Made by a program: the position numbers and the translations under genes
The notes under the pieces: generated by a model
Told to the model about the DNA's origin: nothing
Database searches by the model: none
The model's input: the letters and a program-made list of their open reading frames with translations, nothing else
Part shown: positions 43,388 through 54,704 of the stretch, in pieces
How positions within the stretch are numbered: the stretch's first letter is position 1
How the letters are laid out: each line of letters opens with the position of its first letter
Assembly (NCBI RefSeq): GCF_000143415.4
Contig: NW_003314284.1
Span: 602,693 to 666,692 of the forward strand
Direction: 5' to 3'
Origin: Selaginella moellendorffii
Lineage: Eukaryota > Streptophyta > Lycopodiopsida > Selaginellales > Selaginellaceae
Length of the DNA: 64,000 nucleotides

Positions 43388-45055
43388 ATGGTTGGGACGA
43401 TCAAACACCTCTACAACAGTCAATGGATGGTTGCATTGGCAAGTTTCTTCCTCATGATCTCCACGGGAGGAGCACTCAACAATTTCAGCCTCTTCTCGCA
43501 GCATCTCAAGCTGTCCCTCGACTACAACCAAAAAAATATCAACACCATAAGCTTATTTAAGGACGTTGGCACCAGCGTCGGGATTCTCTCCGGCCTCGTC
43601 TATGATCTCACCGGGCCCTGGGTCGTGCTCCTCCTTGGATTTGCGCTAAACTTTGCTGGATACTTCACGATATGGCTGGCTACAACGCAGAGAATCGCAC
43701 ACCCCCATGTCTGGGAACTGTGCTTCTATCTCTTTATGATCGGCGCATCGGCAGCCTTCACCACCACCGCTGTTCTTGTGGCCTGTGCCAAGAATTTCCC
43801 CAAGAACCAGGGCATGGTTCTTAGTCTTCTCGACAGTACGCAGGGATTGAGCGTTGCGATATTCACGCTGCTTTACCAGGCCTTCTTCTCTCACAGTGAC
43901 GATTCATTCGTTCTCTTGCTGGCCTGGTTTCCATCGCTCTTGTGCCTTCTCTTCGCGTTTTTCATTCGATCCGTCCCACTCGACGGCCGCTACAATGACT
44001 CGAGAACGCTCTTCGTCTTCGTGTCAGTAACTTTGATCCTGGCTGGATATCTCATGGCTATTATCATCCTCCAGCACTTCGTGCGCCTAGAATCTCGGAT
44101 CATCAAGGCCTTCTTTTCCATTATGCTGATCATTCTCTCCATCCCAGTTCTTGTGGTTCTGAGACAGGAATCCAAAACCCTCCGGCATCGCCATCGCGAA
44201 GAAGTTGATGTTGATCTAGTGGAGAACGCAGCGATAGAAACTCCTCAAACAGATTATCAAGACGTAGATCCTCCGGATCATGGGGCAGACGCCGCTGCTC
44301 CAGCTATCGCCTCGCACATTTCGATCTTCTTCTTTAAAGGATCGCCCGTCAAGCGAGGAGACGATTTCACAATCTTCCAGGCGCTCTGTAGCATCGACAT
44401 GTTTCTCATCTTCGTGGCTTCAACCTGTGGCATTGGCGCTGTGCTAACAGTGACCAACAATTTCGGCCAGATTGGAACGTCCCTTGGCTACTCCCAGGCC
44501 GGAACAAACACTTTCATCGCCCTCCTTAGCATCTGGGACTTCATCGGTGGCGTTGGCGTTGGCTTCATCTCGGATATATGCCTCGCCAGCTATGGCGTCG
44601 CAAGGCCCTTCTTCCTGTGCCTGGTTCTCTTGCTTCTGTCGCTTGGGAGCTTGATAATCGCTCTTGGGCTTCCCGGAGCGCTCTTCTACGGCTCGGTTTT
44701 GATTGGGTTGTCAATCGGTGGCCAGTGGTCGGTTCTTTACACCATGATAGCGGAGATCTTCGGGCTCAGGTTCTATGGGACGCTCCAAAATGTAACTTAC
44801 GTCGCTAAGGCGCTGGGAACTTATGTTTTGTCCGTCCGGGTGGCAGGAGTTTTATACGACCGCGAGAGTAAGCTTGGACCGAGCAATGGAAGTCTGGATG
44901 GTGATGAGCTCCTTTGCCATGGACCACATTGCTACAGAACAACCTTCTTTGTCATGGCTGGAGTGTGCTTGTTTGCATCCATTGTGAGCTTGATCTTGTC
45001 CATTAGAACAACAAAGTTTTATAGTGTCACTCTTCGAAAGAGATTAACTGGTTAA
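43388..45055 (+). CDS. Nodulin-like / NFD4-type MFS transporter, copy 2
   Basis: A single exon of 555 residues, collinear with copy 1 and one residue shorter because the stop follows LTG directly. About 20 substitutions are scattered, several conservative (for example SSGGS to STGGA, MFTLL to IFTLL) and some in the central loop (IDYQ to TDYQ, HEAD to HGAD). Predicted membrane segments are unaffected. It is expressed away from the 2OGD copy 2 gene through the shared promoter. Confidence 0.9.
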   Translation: MVGTIKHLYNSQWMVALASFFLMISTGGALNNFSLFSQHLKLSLDYNQKNINTISLFKDVGTSVGILSGLVYDLTGPWVVLLLGFALNFAGYFTIWLATTQRIAHPHVWELCFYLFMIGASAAFTTTAVLVACAKNFPKNQGMVLSLLDSTQGLSVAIFTLLYQAFFSHSDDSFVLLLAWFPSLLCLLFAFFIRSVPLDGRYNDSRTLFVFVSVTLILAGYLMAIIILQHFVRLESRIIKAFFSIMLIILSIPVLVVLRQESKTLRHRHREEVDVDLVENAAIETPQTDYQDVDPPDHGADAAAPAIASHISIFFFKGSPVKRGDDFTIFQALCSIDMFLIFVASTCGIGAVLTVTNNFGQIGTSLGYSQAGTNTFIALLSIWDFIGGVGVGFISDICLASYGVARPFFLCLVLLLLSLGSLIIALGLPGALFYGSVLIGLSIGGQWSVLYTMIAEIFGLRFYGTLQNVTYVAKALGTYVLSVRVAGVLYDRESKLGPSNGSLDGDELLCHGPHCYRTTFFVMAGVCLFASIVSLILSIRTTKFYSVTLRKRLTG

Positions 45056-45117
45056 TAAATGTTAGCTGCTGAAATGAACAGTAAACTTCTATAAGGCCAT
45101 AAATATTTTAAGCAATT

Positions 45118-45215
45118 ACTCACTTGAGTTATTATTTTAAATGCAAAGTCAAACCAGCCTATTGATGGTTGATGTTTTATGGAATAATTTCTCAATAAGA
45201 CAGATAATCATGCAA
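45118..45215 (+). repeat. Direct repeat flanking the BSP gene, copy 1
   Basis: About 95 bp containing TTGAGTTATTATTTTAAATG and TTTCTCAATAAGACAGAT match 46625-46715 in the same orientation with roughly 80% identity by eye. The second copy is the immediate upstream region of the basic secretory protein gene. Confidence 0.75.
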
Positions 45216-45925
45216 AAGAAAGACCATGAGATTCTCTTGTATGCAATGGATATTAATATATATGATCAAAAAGTAAAAAATTGTAACAATCATTAGCAAA
45301 TATTTACTATTTAATTTGGTGAAATTAAATACAGTGTAAGACTTCTTTTGGTAGATAAAGTGATTAGAAGCAGTATACAATAATCTTCATGATAATAAAT
45401 TACATGAAAAATTAGAAACTCAAAAAGTAAATAATAATTAACTAACTATAAAATAGAGAGAGCATAGGAAAAAAATTATAATGAAGATTGCCACATGGCA
45501 AGTTGCCCAAAGACAAATACAAAATCTATTTACTAACACTAATGCTTTAGTTTTAAAGTATATTATCTTGAATATTAAACAGACCTTTGAAATTTTCATT
45601 ATTTTGCATTTTTAATAAGAAAAATCATTTGCTGCACTTTGCATGTAGCAATGTTTGGTTATAATAGTGTCATTCCTGTTTACTATTATTGAATAATCTA
45701 AATGATCAATAATTATAAATACATTTATAACTTACAGGTTTGCTCAAGCAATCCAAAGTATTCAATTATAATAATTTACTCTTTATAAACTCTTTAATTA
45801 TAAATTTAGGTTGTAATAGCTAAAGGGCTATTTAATTTTACCATTATCTAAGACTCTTAATTGATGTATATTTCATAATGACAATTTGGTTCCATTCTTC
45901 AGACAAAATCTATAAACAAAGTTCA
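45216..45925. other. AT-rich intergenic DNA
   Basis: No gene is seen. A stretch near 45680-45735 resembles 10757-10825 in the same orientation. Confidence 0.55.
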
Positions 45926-46594
45926 TCATTGAAATTTCTGTTTGTAATCGCTCCACAACTGATCCACACTCTTTCCAGTCAGATCCTGGAAGTAGTTTTC
46001 ACTCCACCCGTCATAGAGCTTCTTGTTAAGCTCTGCCACAAAGCTCGGATGGAGATCGTTGACATAGTTTAGAAACAGTGCAGTCACGGTATACCCCTCG
46101 TCCCAGTGGCTCCCCGACCCCACAAACCCATTGGTCGACACACCTAGCTTAGCCTTGAGCCTCATAAAGTCGGCAATCCCCTCGATCAGTCCCTGCGGCG
46201 CCCGGCTCCCGTCCTTGCCGAACCACTGCCAAATGTGAGTCATCTCGTGGTACAAGACGCCTCGGAGCTCAAAAACCAAGTCTCCAGTGAAAGTAGCAAC
46301 AAACTGTGCGCTGAGATGGATCTCCACACCAATGGCGTAGGCCACCCCAGCCATGTCGTCCACTGTGAAGTGGATGGTGTCAATCTCCTTCTTAGGTGTG
46401 TCGGGGCTCCTATACTCGAAGCCAAGCTGGACGAAGGCCATGGCGTCGGCGAGGATGGAGAGGGCTCCATCTACTCCCATGACAGAGTTGAAGCGCTGGC
46501 CTCCTGGGGATTCTGGGGTTGTGTTGGCGCCTGTGATGGAGGTGCCTTGAGTTACCTGGAATGTTGCTAGGATAATGAGGAGAAAAATTGCCAT
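45926..46594 (-). CDS. Plant basic secretory protein (BSP/PR-17-like) putative metallopeptidase
   Basis: A single exon of 222 residues with a signal peptide (1-17, AIFLLIILATFQVTQG). The domain has FTVDDMAGVAYAIGVEIHLS, then HEMTH at residues 116-120 (the HExxH zinc motif) within LYHEMTHIWQW, followed by GLIEGIADF, the usual third-ligand region, and a C-terminal SWDEGY-like block (HWDEGYTVTALFL). These are the marks of the basic secretory protein family, secreted plant proteins often induced in defence, with gluzincin-like zinc residues. All are intact. A repeat of its promoter region lies downstream at 45118. Confidence 0.9.
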   Translation of the reverse strand: MAIFLLIILATFQVTQGTSITGANTTPESPGGQRFNSVMGVDGALSILADAMAFVQLGFEYRSPDTPKKEIDTIHFTVDDMAGVAYAIGVEIHLSAQFVATFTGDLVFELRGVLYHEMTHIWQWFGKDGSRAPQGLIEGIADFMRLKAKLGVSTNGFVGSGSHWDEGYTVTALFLNYVNDLHPSFVAELNKKLYDGWSENYFQDLTGKSVDQLWSDYKQKFQ

Positions 46595-46624
46595 TTTCTT
46601 TATGTTTTTCTTTTCCTTCTTATA

Positions 46625-46715
46625 TCATTTGAGTTATTATTTCAAATGTAGAGTCAAACTCGCCCATTGAATAATTGTCTATGTTTCCTGGGATAGTTTC
46701 TCAATAAGACAGATG
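46625..46715 (+). repeat. Direct repeat flanking the BSP gene, copy 2
   Basis: Partner of 45118-45215. It lies 30 bp upstream of the BSP start codon, so it probably includes the proximal promoter. Confidence 0.75.
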
Positions 46716-46984
46716 ATAAAACAGTTATTTACTTTATTTTTCCGGCATCTTTCCTAAGGGTAGACCCCATTGTTAATCAAAACGATGAGAAAAACAAAGG
46801 GTGGCACCTGCAAACAAAAGAAAGTTTTAGAAACAAATCGCAAAAGGGAGAAAACTTTCGGGACAAAGAGAAAATCTCACCACCAAGTCTACTAGAGCGC
46901 TCAATTAGCATGCGAGAGGCACTAGGATTGATACTCTCTACATTCCTTTTCTTTCTCTTCTTTGTTTTCGTATGCCCTTAATCT

Positions 46985-48930
46985 TTGCCAGATCGCCTGG
47001 AGCCGGAAGAGCTCATCCATCTCCTCCTCACCTGCACATCCCTGCGATTGGTCGATGGTGGTAGGAAGCTCCACGCCCATATCTCCCGTCTGGGCCGCCT
47101 TGAAAGGGATGGGCGTCTCGCGAGTCACCTCATCGACATGTATGGCAAGTGCGGGCATTTGGACGATGCCAAGGCTGTGTTCTAAAGCCTTGACGCGAGT
47201 AAGGGGAGCTCTCTCTCGTGGAGCGCGCTCATCACGGCTTACGGCTCATGTGGATCGATCGGAGGGGCTGTTGGCCTGCTGGACGAGATGGAGGAGCAGG
47301 GAATTCTCCCGGATCAAACCGCCCTCTTGACAGCGCTCAATCTTTGCTCCACACACGGCGCTCTCGCGGGGGCATTGTGGTACACAAAATAATAGCGGAT
47401 CGTGGGCTGGAGAAGAATGTGATCATCTCAAATGCGATTATCAACATGTATGGAAAATGCGGCCAAATCGACCAAGCCAGAGCTTTCTTAGATAGAATGT
47501 ATTTCCGAGACACAGTGTCTTGGAACGCCATTGTTTCTGCATATGCCCAAAATGGGCATCAGTCGGATGCAGTGAAAATGCTCTTTGTCATGCAGCTCGA
47601 GGGTGTCAAGATTGGAAAAATCGGATTCGTTACACTCCTCAAGACTTGCTGCGACCCAATGTTCCTGCAGACCGGCAGACTCATTCACTCTTGTCTTGCG
47701 GAGGATGGTCTCCATGAGACGGACGTCACCACCGGAACGAGCCTCGTTCATATGTATGCAAAGTGTGGCAGAAGCGCGAGAGATTTTTTAGCGGATGAGC
47801 TGCAAGAACAAGTTTGCATGGTCTGCCTCCCCATTTGTAGGAAACACGCTGATAACCATGTATGGGAGGTGTGGCAGCGCAGATGAATCGAGGAGAGTTT
47901 TCCAGAGCATGGATTGTCCAGACGCAGTCGCCTGGTCGTCGATCATTGCAGTTCTCGCGGAGCAAGGCAATGGAAAAGGACTGGAGGCGATGGTGTTTCT
48001 TTGGCGCATGCAGCTAGAGAGCGTGAGGCCGAACAACGTAACTCTCGTGGCGGCGCTCAATGCGTGCCCGTCCCCGGCGTTTCTGCGCGGGGGGCGGGGG
48101 GGGGGGGGGGGGGGACAGATTCACCGTGGAGTCCGGCTATGACTCCTCTGACAAGATCGTGGGGAACGCGCTCGTCAACATGTTTGCAAAGTGTGGGAGC
48201 TTGCTTGATGCACTTCGCCAAGATCTCTCACAAGGATGCGACGTCGTGGAAAGCCTTGATCACGATCTACGCACAGAACCAGCATGGAAAAATCGCACTC
48301 GATTCGCTAAAACACATGCAGCTAGAAGGATTCCGGATGAACAAGCACACTTCCGTAAACGCTATCATTGCCTGCACGGAGATCTACTCCTTGAACGATG
48401 GCAAGCGAGTCCACGGCTGGATTCGCGAGAGGGGAAGGGAGCTGGACGTTCTACTCGGCAACGCAGTGGTCAATCTCTACAGCAAATGCGGGAGCCTGGA
48501 CGCTGCGTACGCGATGTTCTTCCAGCTGCGAAGAGAAGACGTGATAACCTGGAGTGCAATGGTGGGAGCCTACGCTCGCCACGGCCACGCGGTGTGAGCT
48601 CTCACGCTCTTCGGAGTGATGCAAATGGGATCCGGCACCATGCCAAACTCCATCAACTTCGTCAGCGTCCTCTCGGCGTGTAGCCACGCCGGGCTCTAGG
48701 ACGCTCACTGCAGCTTTGTGTCGATGAGGAGCGACTATGGGATCCCCCCCGCTGCGAAGTACTACGTGTGCATGGCCGATCTTCTCGGGCGATCGAGGAG
48801 ATGGTACGTTTCGTGGTATGCTCTCCAGTGGAGGGCGATGCCGTGGTGTGGAGGGCCGTGCTGGCGGCTTGCAGAAGCCTCGGCAAAGTTGAGATTGGGA
48901 ACCGAGCTGTTAAGCGGACTCGTGATTTAG
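46985..48930 (+). pseudogene. PPR protein pseudogene (PLS type)
   Basis: Reading with frame changes gives a full-length PPR architecture: LHAHISRLGRLERDGRLASH, LIDMYGKCGHLDDAKAVF then a TAA (about 47182), further repeats (NAIINMYGKCGQIDQARAF, TVSWNAIVSAYAQNGHQSDA, TLITMYGRCGSADESRRVFQ, NAVVNLYSKCGSLDAAYAMF, TWSAMVGAYARHGHAV) and an E-region start. Frames break near 47375, 47800, 48090 and 48210, with stops at 48596 and 48698. The break at 48090 coincides with a 19-G run. It cannot make one protein. Confidence 0.88.
48096..48114. repeat. Homopolymer run of 19 G
   Basis: A 19-G tract preceded by C and six more G interrupts the PPR pseudogene frame. It may be real slippage or an assembly artefact. 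Confidence 0.9.
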
Positions 48931-49293
48931 AAAACAAGCGGAAAAGAGAAGATAAGCGAAGCAATCCTGACATACCCGGTATGAGAACGTCTGAGTTCCA
49001 ACGTACGTAGAAGAGTTCCACTTCTTCTTTTGCACGAGCATCCAGCTCTCTCTGAATTTAGTGCTATCGGGCCGTAAGTTTGGATCTGAAAACAGCGTCA
49101 AGTCAGCGTGCTCTTTCAACACAGTGCAACAAGACGAAACAAGTCATATCGTCTTCTATTTCAATACCAGGATGTTCGTTTGTATTTGAGATCATCCTTG
49201 AGACTTGTCAGTTGACTGATCGCTGGGTCCGCTCCTTCTGCATCCATGCTGGACGCTCTTTTAAGAAGAACAAAGGAAGCAAGCTGGAAGCAT

Positions 49294-49680
49294 TCACCAG
49301 AATTGCTCCAGCTTCTCTTTTTGTTGCTTGATGGTCACCCATAGTTGCACCAGCACAGCAAGCTCCATGAGCAGCAAAGATCCTACAATCAGACGAATCC
49401 TGAGGAGCTTTACACTCAAGTCCATGTCTGCGGATGAGAAATGCAGATAATTGAAGCACATACCAGTAGAGTGAGCTCGTGGGAGATTATTTTGTTGCCC
49501 GCATGAAGCGCAGATCTTGAAACGGTGACCCTTTGGGCAGGACACGAAGGCACCCAGCATTGGACACAGCACAGCCGCTTCCAGCAGCACGAAGCCAAAT
49601 GCAGCTACCTGGATCCGCCATATTCGAGATTTACAAGTCTGCTCGTTAAGCCCTAGGGATGGCAGGCTTCTCATTCTCAT
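49294..49680 (-). CDS. Hypothetical two-pass membrane protein
   Basis: A 128-codon frame with a hydrophobic segment near residues 27-48 (VAAFGFVLLEAAVLCPMLGAF), a Cys-containing middle (SCPKGHRFKICASCGQQ) that resembles a small zinc knuckle, and a second hydrophobic segment near 95-115 (LIVGSLLLMELAVLVQLW). A 36-nt stop-free GT-AG segment near 49470-49435 could be a very short intron or coding. I do not recognise the family. Confidence 0.4.
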   Translation of the reverse strand: MRMRSLPSLGLNEQTCKSRIWRIQVAAFGFVLLEAAVLCPMLGAFVSCPKGHRFKICASCGQQNNLPRAHSTGMCFNYLHFSSADMDLSVKLLRIRLIVGSLLLMELAVLVQLWVTIKQQKEKLEQFW

Positions 49681-50114
49681 TCGGATATTCGTTGGGGCGG
49701 GCGGAGCAATAGCTTGAAGCCGGAGAGCCGGCTGCTGGTCTGGGCCTTGCCAGAACTAAAAGAGATACAGTTTATTTGAAAAGCCGAATGCAGCAGCGTC
49801 TGGGCTGAGGTTCGATTTCATCCAATTGTTTGCATATGTTTGTAACTTGACTTTCGATTTTCTTCAGGATCAAGACGCCTGAGAGTCGCTTGGCATCTCT
49901 ATATTCGCAGCAATTTCGAACCGGTTCGTGAGGCAAAGGCCAAGACTTGTTATTTAAGGCGTTCTCGAGCCAGCCGGATCCACAGAGCTGTGACAGCTAG
50001 CATCTGGTGCATTGTCAATCCATACTGAAGAATCTCAATTGAGGCTATGGTGTTCCAGCTCCCCATTTAACCATGTACATACCCTATAAAATCTCTCTCC
50101 TGATCTTGTTCCAG

Positions 50115-50275
50115 GGTACTGCAGCTGGCGGCACACCTGAGATTGTTGCGGATAGAACCACCGGATTGCTTAGCCCGGTTGGGAAAGAAGGCGTTTCCGC
50201 TTCAAATGGCACAGTTAAAAACGAGCATGGGTGCAGCCGGGTCCGGCAACGGTTCCTCGTATTGCAAATGCACTG
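50115..50275 (+). pseudogene. Glycosyltransferase family 4 exon fragment
   Basis: After a good acceptor (TTGTTCCAG) the reading GTAAGGTPEIVADRTTGLLS then PVGKEG matches the C-terminal nucleotide-sugar binding region of GT4 glycosyltransferases, including the Glu of the EX7E-type motif (PEIV). No other exon of such a gene was found nearby, so this is an isolated fragment or the remains of a gene. Confidence 0.55.
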
Positions 50276-50914
50276 AGACAGATATTACAGCAGCAGCAGT
50301 GAGCACATTTGGCTTCTGCTTCTCGAGCATCACGTACATATTAGTGCTGGGCCAGCATGTTTGTACAGGAGGCGGGTAGGGTCTCCCAGGCATAGATATC
50401 CTTTGGGAACAAACAGAAGTCGTGTTGTACCGAACAGATCGACCATGCAGAACCAATTCGGTTGAATGTGGATGTCGGCTGTCATACTTTGGAAGGTTTC
50501 TCAGGCGGCTGCAACAGGCGCACAAAGACCATAGCATCCCTTCCCTTGGAAGATTAATATAGCCTTCTGCTTATGCCCAGCCAGGGCATAGCATGAGAAT
50601 GGTCTAGGAAGAGGTTACGAGCCCAGCATGGTTCGGTTGGCTTCAGCCATATGTATGCTGCCAGCATTGCATTTGCAGTCTACATTTTCCGTAACTTGCT
50701 TGCTCTGAGCGTAGCCACCTGACATGCTGCATTGTCGAATTCTCCGCAGCGATTCACATACAGAGTTTCCATTATTTTTATCTGCAACCAAATTTCCAGG
50801 TTCGTTTTGATGATTTGATTTTTTGGATAATCAAGGAAATTTATCTAGGACAGCTTATATACTTATTAATTTCACACGTTTCCTTATGGAATTAAGACCA
50901 CACCATATACGCAA

Positions 50915-51805
50915 TTAGTGTTTTGGTTTTGGGCGCGGAGGTTCATCAGATCCATCGATTGCACATGGTGTAGCCTGGCTCATGCTGAGGTCGTGCCAAA
51001 CTTGGAGGTACGGGAATAGCCGGAGTACACGGGCACGCTCACTCTCCCTCAAAGCGCGAAACACAGACCTGTATAAACAAAAGCATATATAGAACGCTTA
51101 CAAACAGCGGGAGATTCACCTGATAAACACCATCACGGGCATGGTGTTGATGGGAACACTTAAGCCAGCGATGCTGTCATGGTCCGTCACTATGGCTCCC
51201 AGACGTGGAGTCTCTCCGAAAGGTCCTCCACTGCTACTACTTGCACCTCCAGCTTTGAGACAGTTTACACATCGTTTGACGCACACGACATTAGATTCGC
51301 CTTTCTTCTTCTGGTGCTTCTGCACGGCGTAAGTTGTATCAGCCGACTCATTCACTCGTGCCAGCTTCTCGAACACAACATGCTCCGCACAGTTCTCGAA
51401 GTCGCGGCCCTTACTGGGCTTGGCCTCTTTATCCTCGTCGAGAAGTGCCAAGTGGAGCCTGGAATGGGTGTCATCATCAAAAGCTGAGACTTGAACTCCC
51501 AGCCTCTTCTCCACATCCTTGATGCTTACTGGATTTGGCCTACCGCCTGCCATGTCCATCCTCAAACGAACGTTAGCACCCACAACTCTCGTTCCTTGTT
51601 CCGTGATTCCACAGCACAACACATCGCTCACTTGCCCCTTCTTTGCATGCTCAATAGGAGCCTGGCGAACCAACATCCCCAAGTGCAAAATGCGCAGGAA
51701 ATGGATGAATGCGTCCCCATCGCCGAGACCTGGAATACCTTGCAATGCATTCCACAGCTTCTGAGCATCGGCAAGGTTCACCTGCTCAGAATCCTTTGAG
51801 GCCAT
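50915..51805 (-). CDS. Unknown protein with deaminase-like zinc signature
   Basis: Exon 1 (51805-51120) and exon 2 (51068-50915) join across a 51-nt GT-AG intron in phase to give 279 residues; without the intron the frame stops two codons after the donor. Residues 139-141 are C-A-E in FENCAEHVVFEKL, and residues 175, 179 and 182 are Cys in CVKRCVNC. A [HC]AE plus CxxC pair about 35-40 residues apart is the zinc-binding layout of the cytidine-deaminase superfamily. The spacing and the preceding helix fit, but the usual Pro before the CxxC is absent. The C terminus is Pro/Lys-rich. Other zinc proteins could show the same spacing, so the functional call is an inference. Confidence 0.6.
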
Positions 51806-54700
51806 GGCTTTTTGAGAAACGCCGTCCTGCTGAAGGTTTATTTATCAGATGACTCGGCGATCGTAAAGAGAGGGAGAAAAATAAAAAGAAATGTTTGACA
51901 CGTCTCATGCACAAATTGACATTCCATCAGAAAGCTATTATGTCACGCTTGAAGTTGTGATGGCGATTGAGGCCTCCAACTTGTCAGTTGATGATCTACT
52001 TCTTTAGTTCCGTCTCTGACTGCAGAAAGGTCGAGTGCTACGATGCTCCACTCAGTTTTGTGCCAATGAAAAATAAAAACTTTTAACTCATGTGCTTACC
52101 CTACAATGCTTAGCATGATCGATCTAGCTTAAAGTTCGTCAGCTGGATTTTGGAGAGGCGAAGACGGAACCTTTCTCGCGTTAAACGCACCTCTAAATCT
52201 TGAAATGCTGGGCAGACCTTGAATGAGCTTCGAAAAATTTCTAGTACCTGTTTTTGCTAATGCTCACTCTTTGAAGCTTGCACTTCTCCTCTTTGTTTAT
52301 CATTTCCTTTTCTTTTTGAATTTGCCATGCATTAGTTTCCTGAAATCTGTGGTAAGTGAATAGCAAACCTTGGTTTTCTATATGCCCAGGCCCTTCTTGC
52401 CCAATCTTGGTTTCTTTTTCTTTGGTGCAGAAACACCAGATCTGCTCGTTGAGTCTCCATCTTCCACTCCCACATCTAGTCAAAATCGACATAAACACAA
52501 ATGTCCACTGTCACTGGCCATGTGAAAGTCTCTCTCTCTCTCTAAATATAATCTTCTAACAACAGCAACGACGACTTTGTGAGTACCTCACTGCCACCAC
52601 AAACCTGCACGATGTTCTTGCCATCGTTGAACCCGTCCCCAATTCTGCCTAGTGGTAGATAAGATGATGCCCTTAGTGGGTCCTTATGGCGTGTTATTAT
52701 TGTATATATGGCAACTGAACGAGGGTCAGTATAATCAATCTACGCTGTCCAGGCTATATATTGTTATTGCAGCCCTCCAGGGGCTTTCTATCCGGCATCT
52801 CTTGACTTTGCTTGTTGTCTCCAGTGTGAGTTTGTGGTTCGCCCACTGTCCTCAAGGCTCTCAATGTTGGAGAGAAGCTGACTATGAATGAAGTGCTTGT
52901 GTCCCCAAACGCGCGCTACAAGGCTTGCTCTTGCTCATGAGCAATGACGGCGATGTCATAGCAAGTAGTTGGCTTAGGGTGTAAGGGATAGGATCCTAAC
53001 AATGGTATTGGAGCCCAGTTCGATTCTCGTGGCTGACGAGTGGGGCAGGAATATTCTGAAGGAATATTCAACATGGTGGATCTAGAGGGAGAACCAAGGT
53101 TTGGTAGACCCTAAGAGAAGGACCATGGTGACTAAGTATGATCGCGGACAATCATTCCCTGACGAGGGGGAAGATTGTTAGGCACCAGGTCAGAATAATA
53201 AGATAAAGAAAGGTAATGATCACCCCTTTAGCCAGTTGACTTAGGGTGTAAGGGATAGGATCTTAACATTGGTATCAGAGAAGAAGGTTGAAGACGCCAG
53301 TGGTGGCTACTATTTAACACTGCATGAGGACGCCACTGATTGAAAAGGAGACCATTGATATTGTTCTGTGGCAGAATGGGATTAGCGAGGCAGAAAGACC
53401 TGAATATCAGCTGGTTGTTACCAATGATCCCATGCTCTATGTCATGGTGGATGGCAAAACTGTGAACATCATTCTGGAATGAGTGCCTGACTCGAATATG
53501 TGTATGTACTTTGGGCAATGTCAAGATCTCGACATTGCAGAATTTGGACGTTTACATATATATGGTCTACCTGTTCTTTTCGTTGCTGGCCAAGATCAGC
53601 ACAAAAGAGAAGAAATCTTAAGGTATGGCCTCTCCATGTACTCTTCAATATTTTGTTTCTTTATTCCTTCACTACGATCTGCTCATATCTATCTGTAGGC
53701 AGCAGGGGGAACAACCACTGCTTGGATGTTGGACATTAGTTTGGGGACTGGGTTGCTTCAAGCATCACTCTAGACTATGGCGAGGAAGAGACAGACATTT
53801 TTCCATTCCATCTCAGTTAAAAACCACATGCCTATTCATCTAGAACAGAATTTGAACAACTCCTGGTCATTTCAGAAATAGAGGCAACGAGAGTCAATAG
53901 CTATCTCAATCGATTTCACCAGAGCAGCCAGACCTGGAGACCATCCCAGTTAAGGAGACAATGCTACACTGAGACCATTGGCCCCAATGATAGAATTGAG
54001 TTTTGTCACCCATGCGCCTGAAAGGTTTTGGATTAGGGAAAGAAATAGGCAAACTGCCTAGAGTTTCGAGATCAAGGATCTACATCGGAATTTAAATAGA
54101 ATCAAAACACCGTGTACCTGAGAGTTCAAGGGTCGGGATGAGAAACGTCTAGACTGCCCTCCACGGTTGCTTCAGAACGATATGCCAAACTTTGCTTGTA
54201 GCCATTCCTGAAGAGCTGCATCAAACCTAAACGTTGGATACAGTATAACCTGAAAGCTATTTGAACACGTATTAAATTAAAGAAGAGCGGGCCAAGTAGC
54301 CCCCGGTGATCAAACATGTTGTTATAAGCTTTCAAGGATTACTGGCCAATTGCAAGGCTATGGCGAGGAAGAGACGAAGATATTGTTCCATATCTACAGA
54401 GGGTGTGAATCCACACACACTCACACACATACGCTGTTAATTGAAAGAGGTTGTTTTCTTCTTTTTTCTTTTGGAAGCTAAGCATTAACTAACTGTAGCA
54501 ATTGCAGCATTTTTTGTCATTAAAATCTTTAAGAGATATACACTAGGTTGGTAATAAAACACAGTTGTCCATTGCCACTGGCCATGTGAAGCTTAGATGT
54601 CTGATGTTACCTCCTTGGTTGCTTTGGTGTATGACAGTACACACTTCACCCACTGACCGATGTTCAATATCATGTGGTTTTTTTCTTTAAAATAATCCTC
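51806..54700. other. Intergenic region with repeat debris
   Basis: There is no intact gene. 52.96-53.01 kb and 53.24-53.29 kb both contain GTGTAAGGGATAGGATC followed by a TGGTATYRGAG word like a primer binding site, suggesting the ends of LTR elements. A 52-codon coding-like segment follows the second one (53324-53482, with YQLVVTNDPMLYVMVDGKTV) and may continue past its stop to about 53640. Short words near 53770 and 54358 (TATGGCGAGGAAGAGAC), and near 52510 and 54570 (CACTGGCCATGTGAA), are repeated. Confidence 0.45.
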
Positions 54701-54704
54701 GATC

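Larger units (their letters stand above)
41480..45095 (-). repeat. Segmental duplication, copy 2 (inverted)
   Basis: Reverse-orientation counterpart of 11215-14871. It contains 2OGD (minus), promoter and transporter (plus) with the same intron positions and lengths. The similarity ends near 41480 beside the LRR fragment and near 45095 in AT-rich DNA. The two copies are about 27 kb apart, with the POLA1-INTS9 gene block between them. Confidence 0.9.

Noticed and set aside
47218-47886. An intact PPR gene
   Set aside because: The frame is one piece of a longer PPR that needs several frameshifts and has in-frame stops, so it is called a pseudogene.
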